Origin: Martelella endophytica
Lineage (GTDB): Bacteria > Pseudomonadota > Alphaproteobacteria > Rhizobiales > Rhizobiaceae
Direction: 5' to 3'
Length of the DNA: 64,000 nt
NCBI RefSeq assembly: GCF_000960975.1
Contig: NZ_CP010803.1
Coordinates: 1,949,944 to 2,013,943 of the forward strand
In this document: positions 19,117 to 28,012 of the stretch, in pieces
How positions within the stretch are numbered: the first letter of the stretch is position 1
Layout of the letters: each line of letters opens with the position of its first letter
Made by a program: the position numbers and the translations under genes
The notes under the pieces: model-generated
What the model saw: the letters and a program-made list of their open reading frames with translations, nothing else
The model's database searches: none
What the model was told of the DNA's origin: nothing

Positions 19117-20379
19117 ATGACCATCAAGACCCTGACATTCGGCTGCAGGCTGAACACCTATGAGAGCGAAGTCATGCTCAAGGCCGCGCAAGAGGCGGGG
19201 CTTGAGGATGCCGTTCTGGTGAATACCTGCGCGGTGACCGGCGAAGCCGTGCGCCAGGCGCGTCAGGCGATCCGCAGGGCGCGACGGGAGAACCCCTCGG
19301 CCCGCATCGTTGTGGCCGGCTGTGCGGCGCAGACCGAAAAGGAGACCTTCGCGAAGATGCCGGAGGTCGATGCGGTGCTCGGGAACGCCGAGAAGCTGGA
19401 AGCACGACACTATCGCGCGTTGCCGGATTTCGGCGTCGCCGCCGAAGAAAAGCTGATCGTCAACGACATCATGAGCGTGACCGAGACGGCGCCGCAGATG
19501 GTGGAGAGCATTGACGGCCATGTGCGTGCCTTTCTGCAGGTGCAGAATGGCTGCGACCACCGCTGCACCTTCTGCATCATCCCTTATGGTCGCGGCAATT
19601 CCCGTTCCGTGCCGATGGGCGCCGTCGTTGATCAGGCCCGCAGGCTTGCCGAAGAGGGCTATCGCGAGATGGTGCTGACCGGCGTCGATGCCACATCCTA
19701 TGGTGCCGACCTTCCGGGCGCGCCGACGCTCGGCCTGCTGGCGAAGACGCTGCTGAGGCAGGTGCCGGAGATTGCCCGCCTCAGGCTGTCCTCGATCGAC
19801 AGTATCGAGGTCGATCGCCATCTTCTCGATCTCATCGCCGACGAGCCGCGCTTCATGCCGCATCTGCACCTGTCGCTGCAGCATGGCGATGACCTGATCC
19901 TGAAGCGGATGAAACGCCGGCATTCCTCCGCCGATGCGCTCGGCTTCATGGCGAAGGCCCGCGAACTGCGCCCCGGCATTGCCTTCGGCGCCGATTTCAT
20001 CGCCGGGTTCCCGACGGAGACCGAGGCGCATTTCGAAAATCTGGTGCGGCTTGCCGAAGAGGCCGATATCGCCCGGCTGCATGTCTTTCCCTATAGCCCG
20101 CGTCCCGGAACGCCGGCAGCGCGGATGCCCCAACTCGACCGGGCGCTGGTCAAGGAGAGGGCGCGGCGGCTGCGCGAAACGGGCGAAAGGCTGATGCGGA
20201 ACCATCTCGACCGCATGGTCGGCACGACGGTCACCGTGCTGACCGAACGCGGCGAAAACGGCCACAGCGAAAACTTCACGCCGGTTGCTACGCCGGGCTT
20301 TGCGCCAGGGCTCTTTGTGGAGGCCTGGATCACCGGTCACGAGGGCGGCAGGCTTGCCGCGGAGCTTTCGCGGCGTTGA
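19117..20379 (+). CDS. mtaB: tRNA (t6A37) methylthiotransferase MtaB
   Basis: Radical-SAM enzyme that adds a methylthio group to t6A at position 37 of ANN-decoding tRNAs. The 420-residue protein has the N-terminal methylthiotransferase domain with three cluster cysteines (Cys10 in TFGCRLN, Cys38 in VNTCAV, Cys69 in AGCAAQ). The radical-SAM core CDHRCTFC has cysteines 146, 150 and 153. A C-terminal region resembling TRAM follows. The TFGCRLN and PYGRG forms fit MtaB better than MiaB. It is 92 nt downstream of dapF on the same strand. Confidence 0.94.
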   Translation: MTIKTLTFGCRLNTYESEVMLKAAQEAGLEDAVLVNTCAVTGEAVRQARQAIRRARRENPSARIVVAGCAAQTEKETFAKMPEVDAVLGNAEKLEARHYRALPDFGVAAEEKLIVNDIMSVTETAPQMVESIDGHVRAFLQVQNGCDHRCTFCIIPYGRGNSRSVPMGAVVDQARRLAEEGYREMVLTGVDATSYGADLPGAPTLGLLAKTLLRQVPEIARLRLSSIDSIEVDRHLLDLIADEPRFMPHLHLSLQHGDDLILKRMKRRHSSADALGFMAKARELRPGIAFGADFIAGFPTETEAHFENLVRLAEEADIARLHVFPYSPRPGTPAARMPQLDRALVKERARRLRETGERLMRNHLDRMVGTTVTVLTERGENGHSENFTPVATPGFAPGLFVEAWITGHEGGRLAAELSRR

Positions 20380-20440
20380 CAAGGCTTGCCGGCCCAAAGG
20401 ATAAGGGTACGACTACCGGCAAGCAGAGGAAAATATTCCC

Positions 20441-21790
20441 ATGGCCATCGGCTTCATGAAAAACGTCTTCACCTTCGGCCGCAACAAGGGCCCGAAGGAC
20501 GATCCGCAGGTTGTTGCGGAAACGCCTGAGGACGTCGCGCTGCCCGAGGAGCAGGAGGTCGTTTTCCCCGAGGCGCCAGCGCCGGAGGCTCCCGCCGTCG
20601 TCGAGGAAGCCGATAGCGCCGATCCGTGGGATGATGACAGCATCGTCGGTGGTGTCGTCGGGCCGTCCACTGTCGAGCCGGAAGAGGCGGAGCTGGTACA
20701 GCCTGAAGTGCGGCCGGAACCGGCGGCCGAAGTTCCGCCTGCGCCACCGGTTGAAACGCCTGCGCCCGAAGCGCCGCCTGCCCACGTCAAGAACACCGGC
20801 TTTGAAATCGTCAGCGGACCGCGCCCGGTAGCGCCTGCCGTGGCGCAGCCGAAGAAGCGGATGACCTGGTTCCAGCGCCTGCGTGCCGGGCTGCTGCGCA
20901 CCTCGCAGCAGCTTTCCGGCCAGATCGCGGCGCTGTTTACCAAGCGCAAGCTCGATGAAGAGGCGCTGGAGGAGCTGGAAGACCTGCTGATCCAGGCCGA
21001 CCTCGGCGTCGAGACGGCGATGCGGATCACCGACACGCTGTCGTCGGAACGCTATGGCCGCGATGTTTCCGGCAAGGATGTCGTGCGCATCATGGCGGGT
21101 GAGATCACCAAGGTGCTCGAGCCGGTGGCAAGGCCGCTCGCGCTCGATCTCTCCGTCAAGCCCCATGTCATCCTCGTCGTCGGCGTCAATGGCACCGGCA
21201 AGACCACCACCATCGGCAAGCTTGCCGCCAAGCTGACGCGTGCCGGGCTCAAGGTGACGCTCGGCGCCGGCGACACCTTCCGTGCCGCCGCCATCGAGCA
21301 GCTGAAGATCTGGGCCGATCGGACCGGAGCCGAATTCGTCGGCACCAAGCTTGGCGCGGATGCGGCGGGCCTCGCCTATGACGCCTTCAAGCGCGGCCAG
21401 GAAAACGGCTCCGACGTCGTCATCATCGACACCGCCGGCCGGCTGCAGAACAAGGCCGAACTGATGGACGAACTGTCGAAGATTGTCCGCGTGCTGGGCA
21501 AGCTCGATCCGGATGCACCGCACACAGTGCTGCAGACGCTGGATGCGACGACCGGGCAGAATGCGATGAACCAGGTGGAGATCTTCCGCAACGTCGCCGG
21601 CGTCTCCGGTCTGGTGATGACCAAGCTCGATGGCACGGCGCGCGGCGGTATCCTCGTTGCGATCGCCGCCAAGCACAAATTGCCGGTCTATTTCATCGGC
21701 GTCGGCGAGGGCATCGACGATCTGGAGCCGTTCGAGGCGGCCGAATTCGCCCAGGCGATCGCCGGCACGGAGCTTGAGGAAGAGGCCTGA
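20441..21790 (+). CDS. ftsY: Signal recognition particle receptor FtsY
   Basis: Membrane-associated SRP receptor GTPase that docks Ffh–ribosome complexes. The 449-residue protein has an acidic, alanine/proline-rich A-domain (~residues 1–140, with many E-A-P stretches), then the NG core: GVNGTGKTTTIGKLA P-loop, DTFRAAAIEQL, IDTAGRLQNK and TKLDGTARGG. The N-terminal segment MAIGFMKNVFTFGR may help membrane contact. Its partner Ffh lies 6 kb away on the other strand. Confidence 0.97.
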   Translation: MAIGFMKNVFTFGRNKGPKDDPQVVAETPEDVALPEEQEVVFPEAPAPEAPAVVEEADSADPWDDDSIVGGVVGPSTVEPEEAELVQPEVRPEPAAEVPPAPPVETPAPEAPPAHVKNTGFEIVSGPRPVAPAVAQPKKRMTWFQRLRAGLLRTSQQLSGQIAALFTKRKLDEEALEELEDLLIQADLGVETAMRITDTLSSERYGRDVSGKDVVRIMAGEITKVLEPVARPLALDLSVKPHVILVVGVNGTGKTTTIGKLAAKLTRAGLKVTLGAGDTFRAAAIEQLKIWADRTGAEFVGTKLGADAAGLAYDAFKRGQENGSDVVIIDTAGRLQNKAELMDELSKIVRVLGKLDPDAPHTVLQTLDATTGQNAMNQVEIFRNVAGVSGLVMTKLDGTARGGILVAIAAKHKLPVYFIGVGEGIDDLEPFEAAEFAQAIAGTELEEEA

Positions 21791-21910
21791 GGCAGGTTTG
21801 TGTCCCTCGCGCGGTTTTCCTCGCAAAATCGCCGCTTTTTGGGTTGAAAGGGCCATGCCCCCCTATGATATGAGCCAAGGGCGCCACTACGGCCCCGAAC
21901 AGGAAACGGC

Positions 21911-22555
21911 ATGACCACAAAACTTTCCAAGGAACAGAAGGAAGATCCGGTTTTGAAGCTCGTCTTCGAGCTCGGGCCACTTCTGATCTTCTTCTTCGCC
22001 AACCTGCGCGGCGAATGGCTGATGAAGATGTTTCCGGCGCTCGCCGCATTCGGCTCGCCGCTTCTGGTGGCAACCGCACTGTTCATGGCCGCAACCGTGA
22101 TTTCGCTCATCGCCTCGCGCATCGTCATGGGCAATATCCCGATCATGCCGCTCGTATCCGGCGTCGTGGTGCTGATCTTCGGGGCGCTGTCGATCTGGCT
22201 GCAGGACGAGACCTTCATCAAGATGAAGCCGACCATCGTCAACGGCCTGTTCGCCGTCGTGCTGCTCGGCGGCCTTCTGTTCGGCAAGTCGCTGCTCGGC
22301 TACGTATTCCACTCCGCCTTCAGGCTGGATGACGAAGGCTGGCGCAAGCTGACGCTGCGCTGGGGCCTGTTCTTCGTCTTCCTCGCCATCCTGAACGAGG
22401 TCGTCTGGCGCAATTTCTCCGCCGATGTCTGGGTCAATTTCAAGGTCTGGGCGACCATGCCGATCACCATCATCTTCACGCTGTCGCAGATGCCGCTGAT
22501 CATGCGCCACTCGATCGATCCGGTCGGCGAGGAGAAGCCCGAAGACGGGCAGTGA
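21911..22555 (+). CDS. yciB: Inner-membrane septation protein YciB/IspZ family
   Basis: A 214-residue polytopic protein with five or more membrane helices, homologous to YciB (also called IspZ, intracellular septation protein A). In enterobacteria YciB interacts with cell elongation and division proteins; null mutants have envelope defects. Visible family features are [16 protein letters not shown] near the start, the [21 protein letters not shown] segment and [26 protein letters not shown] precedes the start. It follows ftsY, the usual rhizobial neighbour. Confidence 0.93.
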   Translation: MTTKLSKEQKEDPVLKLVFELGPLLIFFFANLRGEWLMKMFPALAAFGSPLLVATALFMAATVISLIASRIVMGNIPIMPLVSGVVVLIFGALSIWLQDETFIKMKPTIVNGLFAVVLLGGLLFGKSLLGYVFHSAFRLDDEGWRKLTLRWGLFFVFLAILNEVVWRNFSADVWVNFKVWATMPITIIFTLSQMPLIMRHSIDPVGEEKPEDGQ

Positions 22556-22667
22556 ACGCCGATCGCTGGCCGATGCCCCTCAGTTGCCTTTAGGGCGCCG
22601 GCGTCATAGTTTCGGCTGCGCTTGCCGTGTCGGGCTGGTTGCGGGAGTGGCAGGGTAATCGGGGGCG

Positions 22668-23465
22668 ATGTGCAGCATGGACAAGAAGACGCGCCGTCAG
22701 CAGGCATTGATACGGTTTCTGGAGCAATATCACTACATGTCGCTGGAGGAGATCGCCCAGCGCTTTTCGGTGACGACCCAGACGGCGCGCCGCGACATCC
22801 AGGACCTTGAACATGCCGGCAAGGTGCGCCGGCTGCATGGCGGCGCGACCTTGTCGATGTCGGTCGATCCGCTGGTCTACCGTGCCCGGCGTGTCGAGAA
22901 TGCCGAGGCCAAGGAGATCATCGCCCGCCTCGTCGCCGCCCGCATCTATGACGGCGCGACCATCTTCCTTGATACCGGAACCACCTGCGAGGCAATCGCC
23001 CGCGCGCTCGTTGGGCACAAAGGGCTTCGGGTGGTCACCTATTCGCTGCGCGTCGCCAATATTCTCTCCGAGGGCACCGATTTCACCATCGCCGTGCCGG
23101 GCGGCTTCGTCCGCCAGGTGGATGCCGGCGTCTTTCATCAGGAGACGGCCGAATTCATCCGCCGCTTCAAGTTCGAGCTGGCCGTGATCGCGGTCAGCGG
23201 CATCGATGTCGCCGGCGATATCTGCGATGACGATCATGCCGAAGTGGAGGCCGTGCAGGCGGCGATGCAGCAGGCCGAACGCACGCTGCTGGCCGTCGAC
23301 ACCAGCAAGTTCGGCCGCCGCGCGCTGGTGCGGCTTGCAAGCCTGTCCGATATGGACGAACTGATCTGCGAACGCATGCCCGATCCGCCCTTCGACCGCC
23401 TTCTGCGCGAAGCGAGTCTTGCAATCGAACTGGGCGAGCCGGCCCCGGCGGGAACCGCCGCCTGA
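22668..23465 (+). CDS. DeoR-family transcriptional regulator
   Basis: A sugar-metabolism-type regulator of 265 residues. The N-terminal ~60 residues are the DeoR winged helix (MSLEEIAQRFSVTTQTARRDIQDLEHAGKVRRLHGGA, with the conserved RRD and HGGA). The rest is the DeoR C-terminal sensor domain, related to phosphosugar isomerases, with FLDTGTTCEAIARAL and SGIDVAGDICDDDHAEVE. The effector is probably a sugar phosphate; no target operon is adjacent. The start may be ATG 22668 or ATG 22677; the G-rich 22661–22665 fits the latter slightly better. Confidence 0.88.
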   Translation: MCSMDKKTRRQQALIRFLEQYHYMSLEEIAQRFSVTTQTARRDIQDLEHAGKVRRLHGGATLSMSVDPLVYRARRVENAEAKEIIARLVAARIYDGATIFLDTGTTCEAIARALVGHKGLRVVTYSLRVANILSEGTDFTIAVPGGFVRQVDAGVFHQETAEFIRRFKFELAVIAVSGIDVAGDICDDDHAEVEAVQAAMQQAERTLLAVDTSKFGRRALVRLASLSDMDELICERMPDPPFDRLLREASLAIELGEPAPAGTAA

Positions 23466-23579
23466 TCCACCTCCCTGTCCCCGCCGTCTCTGTCGGGCTT
23501 TGCGACACGGCTTCTTGCCGGAATTTCCCATGCTCCACCCGGACTGCTTGCTGGGCGGCGGCCGTTGCATCGCATGAAT

Positions 23580-23603
23580 ATATAGGGTACCCTCCTATGC
23601 TAT
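23580..23603 (+). promoter_or_regulatory. Candidate DmeR operator overlapping the dmeR start
   Basis: An ATATAG / CTAT-flanked tract with a GGTACCCTCC centre runs up to and into the dmeR start codon (ATG 23602). Operators of the RcnR/DmeR branch are AT-rich inverted arms around a G/C tract, so autorepression is likely. The site occupies the place where a Shine–Dalgarno sequence would be, and none is visible. Confidence 0.5.
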
Positions 23604-23880
23604 GTCACATACACAGCAAAACAAGGACAGGCTTCTCGCCCGGGTCCGTCGGCTGAAGGGGCAGCTCGAGGCCGTGGAGCGGCAACTCGAGGCCGGTGCA
23701 CCCTGCGCCGATGTTCTCAATCTCGTCGCCTCGGTGCGCGGTGCAGTCAACGGGCTGACGCTGGAGCTGATCGAGGATCACATGCGCGAACATGTCGTAG
23801 CACCGCTGGCGCCTGGCAATGAGGCGAGTGCCGCGGGCGCGGAGGAACTGATCGCGGTTATAAGGCGGTACTTGAAATGA
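23602..23880 (+). CDS. dmeR: Metal-sensing repressor, CsoR/RcnR family (DmeR-like)
   Basis: A 92-residue all-helical DNA-binding repressor of the CsoR/RcnR family. The residues that bind cobalt or nickel in RcnR are all present with identical numbering: His3, Cys35, His60 and His64. This HCHH set separates it from copper-type CsoR (CHC) and from formaldehyde-type FrmR. The stop codon overlaps the start of dmeF (ATGA), so the repressor and exporter form one operon, as in Rhizobium leguminosarum dmeRF. Metal binding should release it from the operator at 23580–23603. Confidence 0.9.
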   Translation: MSHTQQNKDRLLARVRRLKGQLEAVERQLEAGAPCADVLNLVASVRGAVNGLTLELIEDHMREHVVAPLAPGNEASAAGAEELIAVIRRYLK

Positions 23881-24923
23881 CCCACGACCACACGCATCCT
23901 CACGATCACGATCACGATCACGATCACGATCACGATCACGATCATGGGCACGGACATGATCATGCGCACGGCGATCACCACGATCATGCACACCACGACC
24001 ACCATGGTCCCGCTCTGGCGGGCGAGCACGACCATGTGTTTCTCGGCGACAATCATGACCGCAACGAGAAGCGCACCTGGCTGGTGATCGCCATCACCGC
24101 CACGATGATGGTGGTCGAGATCGTCTGCGGCTCGCTGTTCGGTTCAATGGCGTTGACGGCCGACGGCTGGCACATGTCGACCCATGCGGCGGCAATGCTG
24201 ATTGCGGCCCTTGCCTATCTCTACGCTCGGCGCAACGCCAACAATCCACGCTTTTCCTTCGGAACCGGCAAGATCGGGGATCTTGCCGCCTTCGGCAGCG
24301 CCGTGGTGCTGGCGCTGATCGCGCTGCTCATCGGCTGGGAAAGCCTGATGCGACTCAGAAGTCCGGTCAGCATCAACTTCACCGACGCCATACTCGTCGC
24401 GGTGATCGGTCTCGTCGTCAACCTCGTCTGCGCCGTGCTGCTGCATGAAAATCATGGTCATTCGCACGGTCATGCGCATGGGCATTCGCATGGCCATGAT
24501 GCCCACGACCACAATCTGCGCGCCGCTTATCTGCATGTGCTGGCCGATGCGCTGACCTCGGTGCTGGCGATCGTGGCACTGGCGTTCGGCCGGATGTTCG
24601 GCTGGTCGTTCCTCGATCCGCTGATGGGCATTGTCGGGGCCATTGTGATTGCGCGCTGGTCGTGGACACTGATGCGCGATACCGGTGCGGTGCTGGTCGA
24701 CTACAACAGCGATGCGGAGGACCTGTCGCCGGAAATCCGCCGCATCGTCGAGGCGGAAGGCGCCCGTGTTCAGGACCTGCATCTGTGGTATCTCGGCCCC
24801 GGCCACCGGGCCGCCATCATTTCGCTCGCCGCCGATCATCCGAAGCCTGTCACCTACTACCGCGACAAGCTTGCCGCGGTGCAGGGCCTCTCGCATCTGA
24901 CGGTCGAAGTCGAAACCGCCTGA
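23877..24923 (+). CDS. dmeF: Cation diffusion facilitator, Co/Ni exporter DmeF-like
   Basis: A 348-residue inner-membrane efflux protein of the CDF family. A histidine/aspartate tract (residues ~3–44, mostly alternating His-Asp) precedes the membrane domain; a second His-rich loop (HGHSHGHAHGHSHGHDAHDH, after helix 4) sits in the cytoplasm. Metal-site residues appear as HMSTHAAAM in helix 2 and HVLADALTSV in helix 5, the H-x3-H / H-x3-D pattern of DmeF-type proteins. Six helices and a short C-terminal domain complete the family layout. Co-transcription with the HCHH-type sensor supports cobalt/nickel export. Confidence 0.92.
   Translation: MTHDHTHPHDHDHDHDHDHDHDHGHGHDHAHGDHHDHAHHDHHGPALAGEHDHVFLGDNHDRNEKRTWLVIAITATMMVVEIVCGSLFGSMALTADGWHMSTHAAAMLIAALAYLYARRNANNPRFSFGTGKIGDLAAFGSAVVLALIALLIGWESLMRLRSPVSINFTDAILVAVIGLVVNLVCAVLLHENHGHSHGHAHGHSHGHDAHDHNLRAAYLHVLADALTSVLAIVALAFGRMFGWSFLDPLMGIVGAIVIARWSWTLMRDTGAVLVDYNSDAEDLSPEIRRIVEAEGARVQDLHLWYLGPGHRAAIISLAADHPKPVTYYRDKLAAVQGLSHLTVEVETA
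23901..23944 (+). repeat. CACGAT hexamer tandem repeat inside dmeF
   Basis: Seven nearly perfect copies of the hexamer CACGAT encode the alternating His-Asp tract at the DmeF N-terminus. Being a multiple of three, gain or loss of units by slippage would change tract length without breaking the frame. Confidence 0.85.
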
Positions 24924-25117
24924 GGCTTCGGGCGAATAGGGGGTGACAGGCGGGTGAAAATCGTCTATACGCCCGCCCTGACTGGAACATCCGGTCACCC
25001 AAATGAAAAACCGCGTAACGCTCCCGCCTTCGAAGAAGGCAAATCCGGAGGCATTGACCAAAGGATCATCGTCGGGCGCTCTGGCCGTTAAAGCAAGATT
25101 TGAAAGAGGTTAGACCG

Positions 25118-25573
25118 ATGAACATCATCGAGCAGCTCGAAGCTGAAGAGACCGCGCGCATCGCCGGTCAGCGTGAACTTCCCCCGTTCGAAGCCGGTGA
25201 CACCGTGCGCGTCAACGTCCGCGTGACGGAAGGTACCCGTACCCGTGTACAGGCCTTCGAAGGCGTTTGCATCGCCCGCTCCGGCGGCGGCATCCACGAG
25301 AATTTCACCGTTCGCAAGATTTCCTACGGCGAAGGCGTCGAGCGCGTATTCCCGGTATACTCGCCGCAGGTTGAAGGCGTCGAAGTCATCCGCCGCGGTA
25401 AGGTTCGCCGCGCCAAGCTCTACTACCTGCGCGATCGTCGCGGCAAGTCGGCTCGTATCGCCGAAAACACCTCGGTCCGTTCGCGTCGCCTGAACGACGA
25501 TGCCCGCGAAGCGGCTGCTGCCGCCCGCGCCGCCGCGAAGGCCGAGAAGGACGCAGCGTCCAGCGCCGAATAA
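25118..25573 (+). CDS. rplS: 50S ribosomal protein L19
   Basis: Large-subunit protein at the subunit interface. The 151-residue protein shows the conserved L19 core ([20 protein letters not shown], then [21 protein letters not shown] and [19 protein letters not shown]) and an alanine/lysine-rich C-terminal extension typical of Rhizobiales. ATG 25118 begins the conserved [11 protein letters not shown]; a TTG six codons upstream is not needed. In many bacteria rplS follows trmD directly; here it is a separate unit 13 kb away with its own terminator. Confidence 0.97.
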   Translation: MNIIEQLEAEETARIAGQRELPPFEAGDTVRVNVRVTEGTRTRVQAFEGVCIARSGGGIHENFTVRKISYGEGVERVFPVYSPQVEGVEVIRRGKVRRAKLYYLRDRRGKSARIAENTSVRSRRLNDDAREAAAAARAAAKAEKDAASSAE

Positions 25574-25597
25574 GCGTTTCTGCGCCACGTATTTTGA

Positions 25598-25626
25598 AAG
25601 AGCCGTCCCCTGGGGCGGCTCTTTTT
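25598..25626 (+). terminator. Rho-independent terminator of rplS
   Basis: AGAGCCG/CGGCTCT arms extended by CCCC/GGGG around a short loop, followed by TTTTT at 25622–25626, 25 nt after the rplS stop. Confidence 0.9.
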
Positions 25627-25748
25627 GCATGTCTGGATTGCAGTCTCCGTTCCCGACTGGAAAAAGCCCGAATTGGCTCCTATCTGCATCTCCGGTTGAA
25701 TGAAAGGTGCGATAGCCCTTAAGGGGCGAAGCGCCGAATGGAGCTGAA

Positions 25749-25967
25749 ATGCACACACAGCGCGCCATTGTGGCTGGCGTAGAAAGCCCGATGATCCTGG
25801 GCTCGATTGCCACACCGGTTCTGGCCGAAACGGTCAGGTCTCGCGACGCATTCGATTTTCTTGCCGATCTTGAAAAGACCGGGGCGCAGGGCGCCTTTGC
25901 CCGGCTTGGCCGCCTGGGCGGCACGGCCGATTTCGGTCGGGCGATGTTGCGCTGGCGCGCCCGCTGA
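25749..25967 (+). CDS. Hypothetical small protein (72 aa)
   Basis: A short frame in the 519-bp gap between rplS and the amino-acid binding-protein gene. It begins at ATG 25749 with GGAGC 5 nt upstream. The product is 72 residues, with a hydrophobic stretch near the N-terminus (VESPMILGSIATPVLA) and an arginine-rich end (RAMLRWRAR). It matches no family I recognise. A CCCTTAAGGG palindrome (25716–25725) lies 24 nt upstream. Coding status is uncertain: the support is the ribosome site, the position and the absence of any competing frame. Confidence 0.35.
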   Translation: MHTQRAIVAGVESPMILGSIATPVLAETVRSRDAFDFLADLEKTGAQGAFARLGRLGGTADFGRAMLRWRAR

Positions 25968-26092
25968 GCGAAGGCGGCATCTTCCGGCCGTGAAGAGGCA
26001 CGGTGCATGCGGCGTTTTGCGGGCGTGAGCGGCTTGCCTATCTGTATCCTGATGTGACACGTTCTGCTGGAACTTGTTTAAGGGAGACATTC

Positions 26093-26887
26093 ATGTTCGC
26101 ACGCTGCGCCCTTGCCGCCACGCTTTTCGCCGCGCTCGCCGCCACCTCCGCCATCGCCGACGATCTGCCGGACCTTAAGGGGCGCACGGTCACCGTTGTT
26201 GCCGAAAACACCTATCCGCCGCTGCAGTTCGTTGACCCCAAGACCGGTGATGCCATCGGTTGGGAATATGACGCTGTCAATGAAATGGCGCGCCGGCTCA
26301 ACTTTCAGGTCGAATACGAGACGACGAGCTGGGATGCGATGATCCAGGCCATTCACGACGGCCAGTACGACATGGGCATGGACGGCATCACCATCCGCGA
26401 GGACAGGATGGAGATGGTGGATTTCTCCGCTCCCTACATGCATTCCGAAATGCTGATGCTGGTCCGCGGCGACGAGGATCGTTTTAGCGATGCGGAGGGG
26501 TTCGCAGCACTGGATGGTGGGCTGATCGGCACGCAGGCCGGCACCACGCCCTTCTACACTGCTGTCTACGATGTGCTCGACGGCAACGAGCAGAACCCGC
26601 GTATCAAGCTATATGAGACCATCGGCGCGGCCGTTCAGGCGCTTCGGATAGGCGACGTCGATCTTGTGCTCACCGACAGCACCGCCGCGAACGGTTATGT
26701 AAATGTTTCGGATGGCGCGCTGAAGCTTGTTGGCGAGCCGCTTGGGGCTGAGGACTTCGGCTTCATCTTCCCGCCGGATTCCTATCTGCAGGATGCGATC
26801 GATGACGCCATCGCTTCGATGAAGGCCGACGGCACGCTTGATGCCCTGAACAAGAAATGGTTTTTCGATTACAAGATGGGTCAGTAA
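26093..26887 (+). CDS. Amino-acid-type ABC transporter substrate-binding protein
   Basis: A 264-residue periplasmic binding protein of the polar amino-acid (SBP family 3) type. A signal peptide covers residues 1–22 (ending SAIA). The mature protein has the family pattern TVTVVAENTYPPLQFVDP, GWEYDAVNEMA, WDAMIQAIHDGQYDMGMDGITI, and RMEMVDFSAPYM. AGGGAG at 26081–26086 supports ATG 26093. The permease gene follows after 36 nt. The exact amino acid is not readable. No ATP-binding subunit gene lies nearby. Confidence 0.9.
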   Translation: MFARCALAATLFAALAATSAIADDLPDLKGRTVTVVAENTYPPLQFVDPKTGDAIGWEYDAVNEMARRLNFQVEYETTSWDAMIQAIHDGQYDMGMDGITIREDRMEMVDFSAPYMHSEMLMLVRGDEDRFSDAEGFAALDGGLIGTQAGTTPFYTAVYDVLDGNEQNPRIKLYETIGAAVQALRIGDVDLVLTDSTAANGYVNVSDGALKLVGEPLGAEDFGFIFPPDSYLQDAIDDAIASMKADGTLDALNKKWFFDYKMGQ

Positions 26888-26923
26888 AAGGAGCCTCGCG
26901 CCCAACGGACTCACGGAAGAATC

Positions 26924-27754
26924 ATGGATTTTCAGACATTGCCCGCGGGCAACAAGGGCGAGCGGCCCTGGTGGCTCTATGCCGTCCTGGTGCTCGCCGC
27001 GGCAATTGCCGTCTCCATCGCCCTTAACGGGCGTTATGCCGAAGTCTTCGGCATCGTTTCGAAGGGGATCGGCGTGACGGTCTTTGTCACGCTGGTCGCC
27101 TTTGCGCTTGCCGTGCTTTTCGGTCTGTTGATCGCCCTGCTCGGGCTTTCCGGCAGCGTGGCACTTCGGCAGATCGCGCGGTTCTACGTCGAGATCATCC
27201 GCGGCATCCCGATTCTGGTGCTGCTCTTCTATGTGGCCTTCGTCGGCGCGCCGGCGATGGTCTGGCTTGCCAATTTCGTGCTGACGCCGCTGATCGATGC
27301 GGGCGTGATGCAGAAGATCGTCGTTCGTGACTTCTCGCTTCTGTGGCGGGCCGTCATCGCGCTCACCATCGGCTACGCCGCCTTCATCGCGGAGATCTTC
27401 CGCGCCGGCATCCAGGCCGTGGAGGAGGGGCAGCTTGAGGCGGCGAAGGCGCTCGGGCTCAGCCGGTTCCAGCGCTTCCGCCTGATCGTCTTTCCGCAGG
27501 CGATCCGCACGATCTTTCCGCCGCTCTCCAACGACTTCGTCTCAATGGTGAAGGATTCCTCGCTCGTCTCCGTGCTCGGCGTCGCCGACATCACCCAGAT
27601 GGGCAAGGTCTACGCCGCGAGTTCGTTCCGCTTCTTCGAGACCTATTCGATCGTCGCCTATGTCTACCTGATCCTGACCATCGGTCTGTCGCTGCTGCTG
27701 CGCGGCTTCGAGCGCCGCATGCGCCGGCGGGCCGGCTATGATCTCAGGCGCTGA
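26924..27754 (+). CDS. Amino-acid ABC transporter permease
   Basis: A 276-residue His/Glu/Gln/Arg-type permease with five or six membrane helices. It begins with a cytoplasmic segment and an N-terminal helix, then has FYVEIIRGIPILVLLFY and the ATPase-contacting EAA loop (EAAKALGLSRFQRFRLIVFPQAIRTIFPPL). It forms a two-gene unit with the preceding binding protein. The next gene on this strand, leuC, begins 258 nt later, so the ATPase must be supplied from elsewhere in the genome. Confidence 0.92.
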   Translation: MDFQTLPAGNKGERPWWLYAVLVLAAAIAVSIALNGRYAEVFGIVSKGIGVTVFVTLVAFALAVLFGLLIALLGLSGSVALRQIARFYVEIIRGIPILVLLFYVAFVGAPAMVWLANFVLTPLIDAGVMQKIVVRDFSLLWRAVIALTIGYAAFIAEIFRAGIQAVEEGQLEAAKALGLSRFQRFRLIVFPQAIRTIFPPLSNDFVSMVKDSSLVSVLGVADITQMGKVYAASSFRFFETYSIVAYVYLILTIGLSLLLRGFERRMRRRAGYDLRR

Positions 27755-28012
27755 GCCAGTTTTGAACCATTCTCGGAAGTGATTGCCGAACCTCGGGAAA
27801 GCTGGTAATACGCGGCACATGAGGATCATTGAACATTGCAACCAGGCCGTCCGTTTCAGGCCGTTCGTTCTGCAGGACCGCAAGCGTCTGCCGGGGCGGT
27901 TCTTTGCGATGCTTTCCGGCGCGCTCAACGCCCGACTTAGCTGATCCGGTCTTCCGACGAACACCGGCGTCTGCGCCATATTCTTCCTTTTCGACATATG
28001 GGTCATGAAACC

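Noticed and set aside
23901..23944. CRISPR-like or satellite repeat
   Set aside because: The hexamers are in frame and encode the His-Asp tract of DmeF; there are no spacers.
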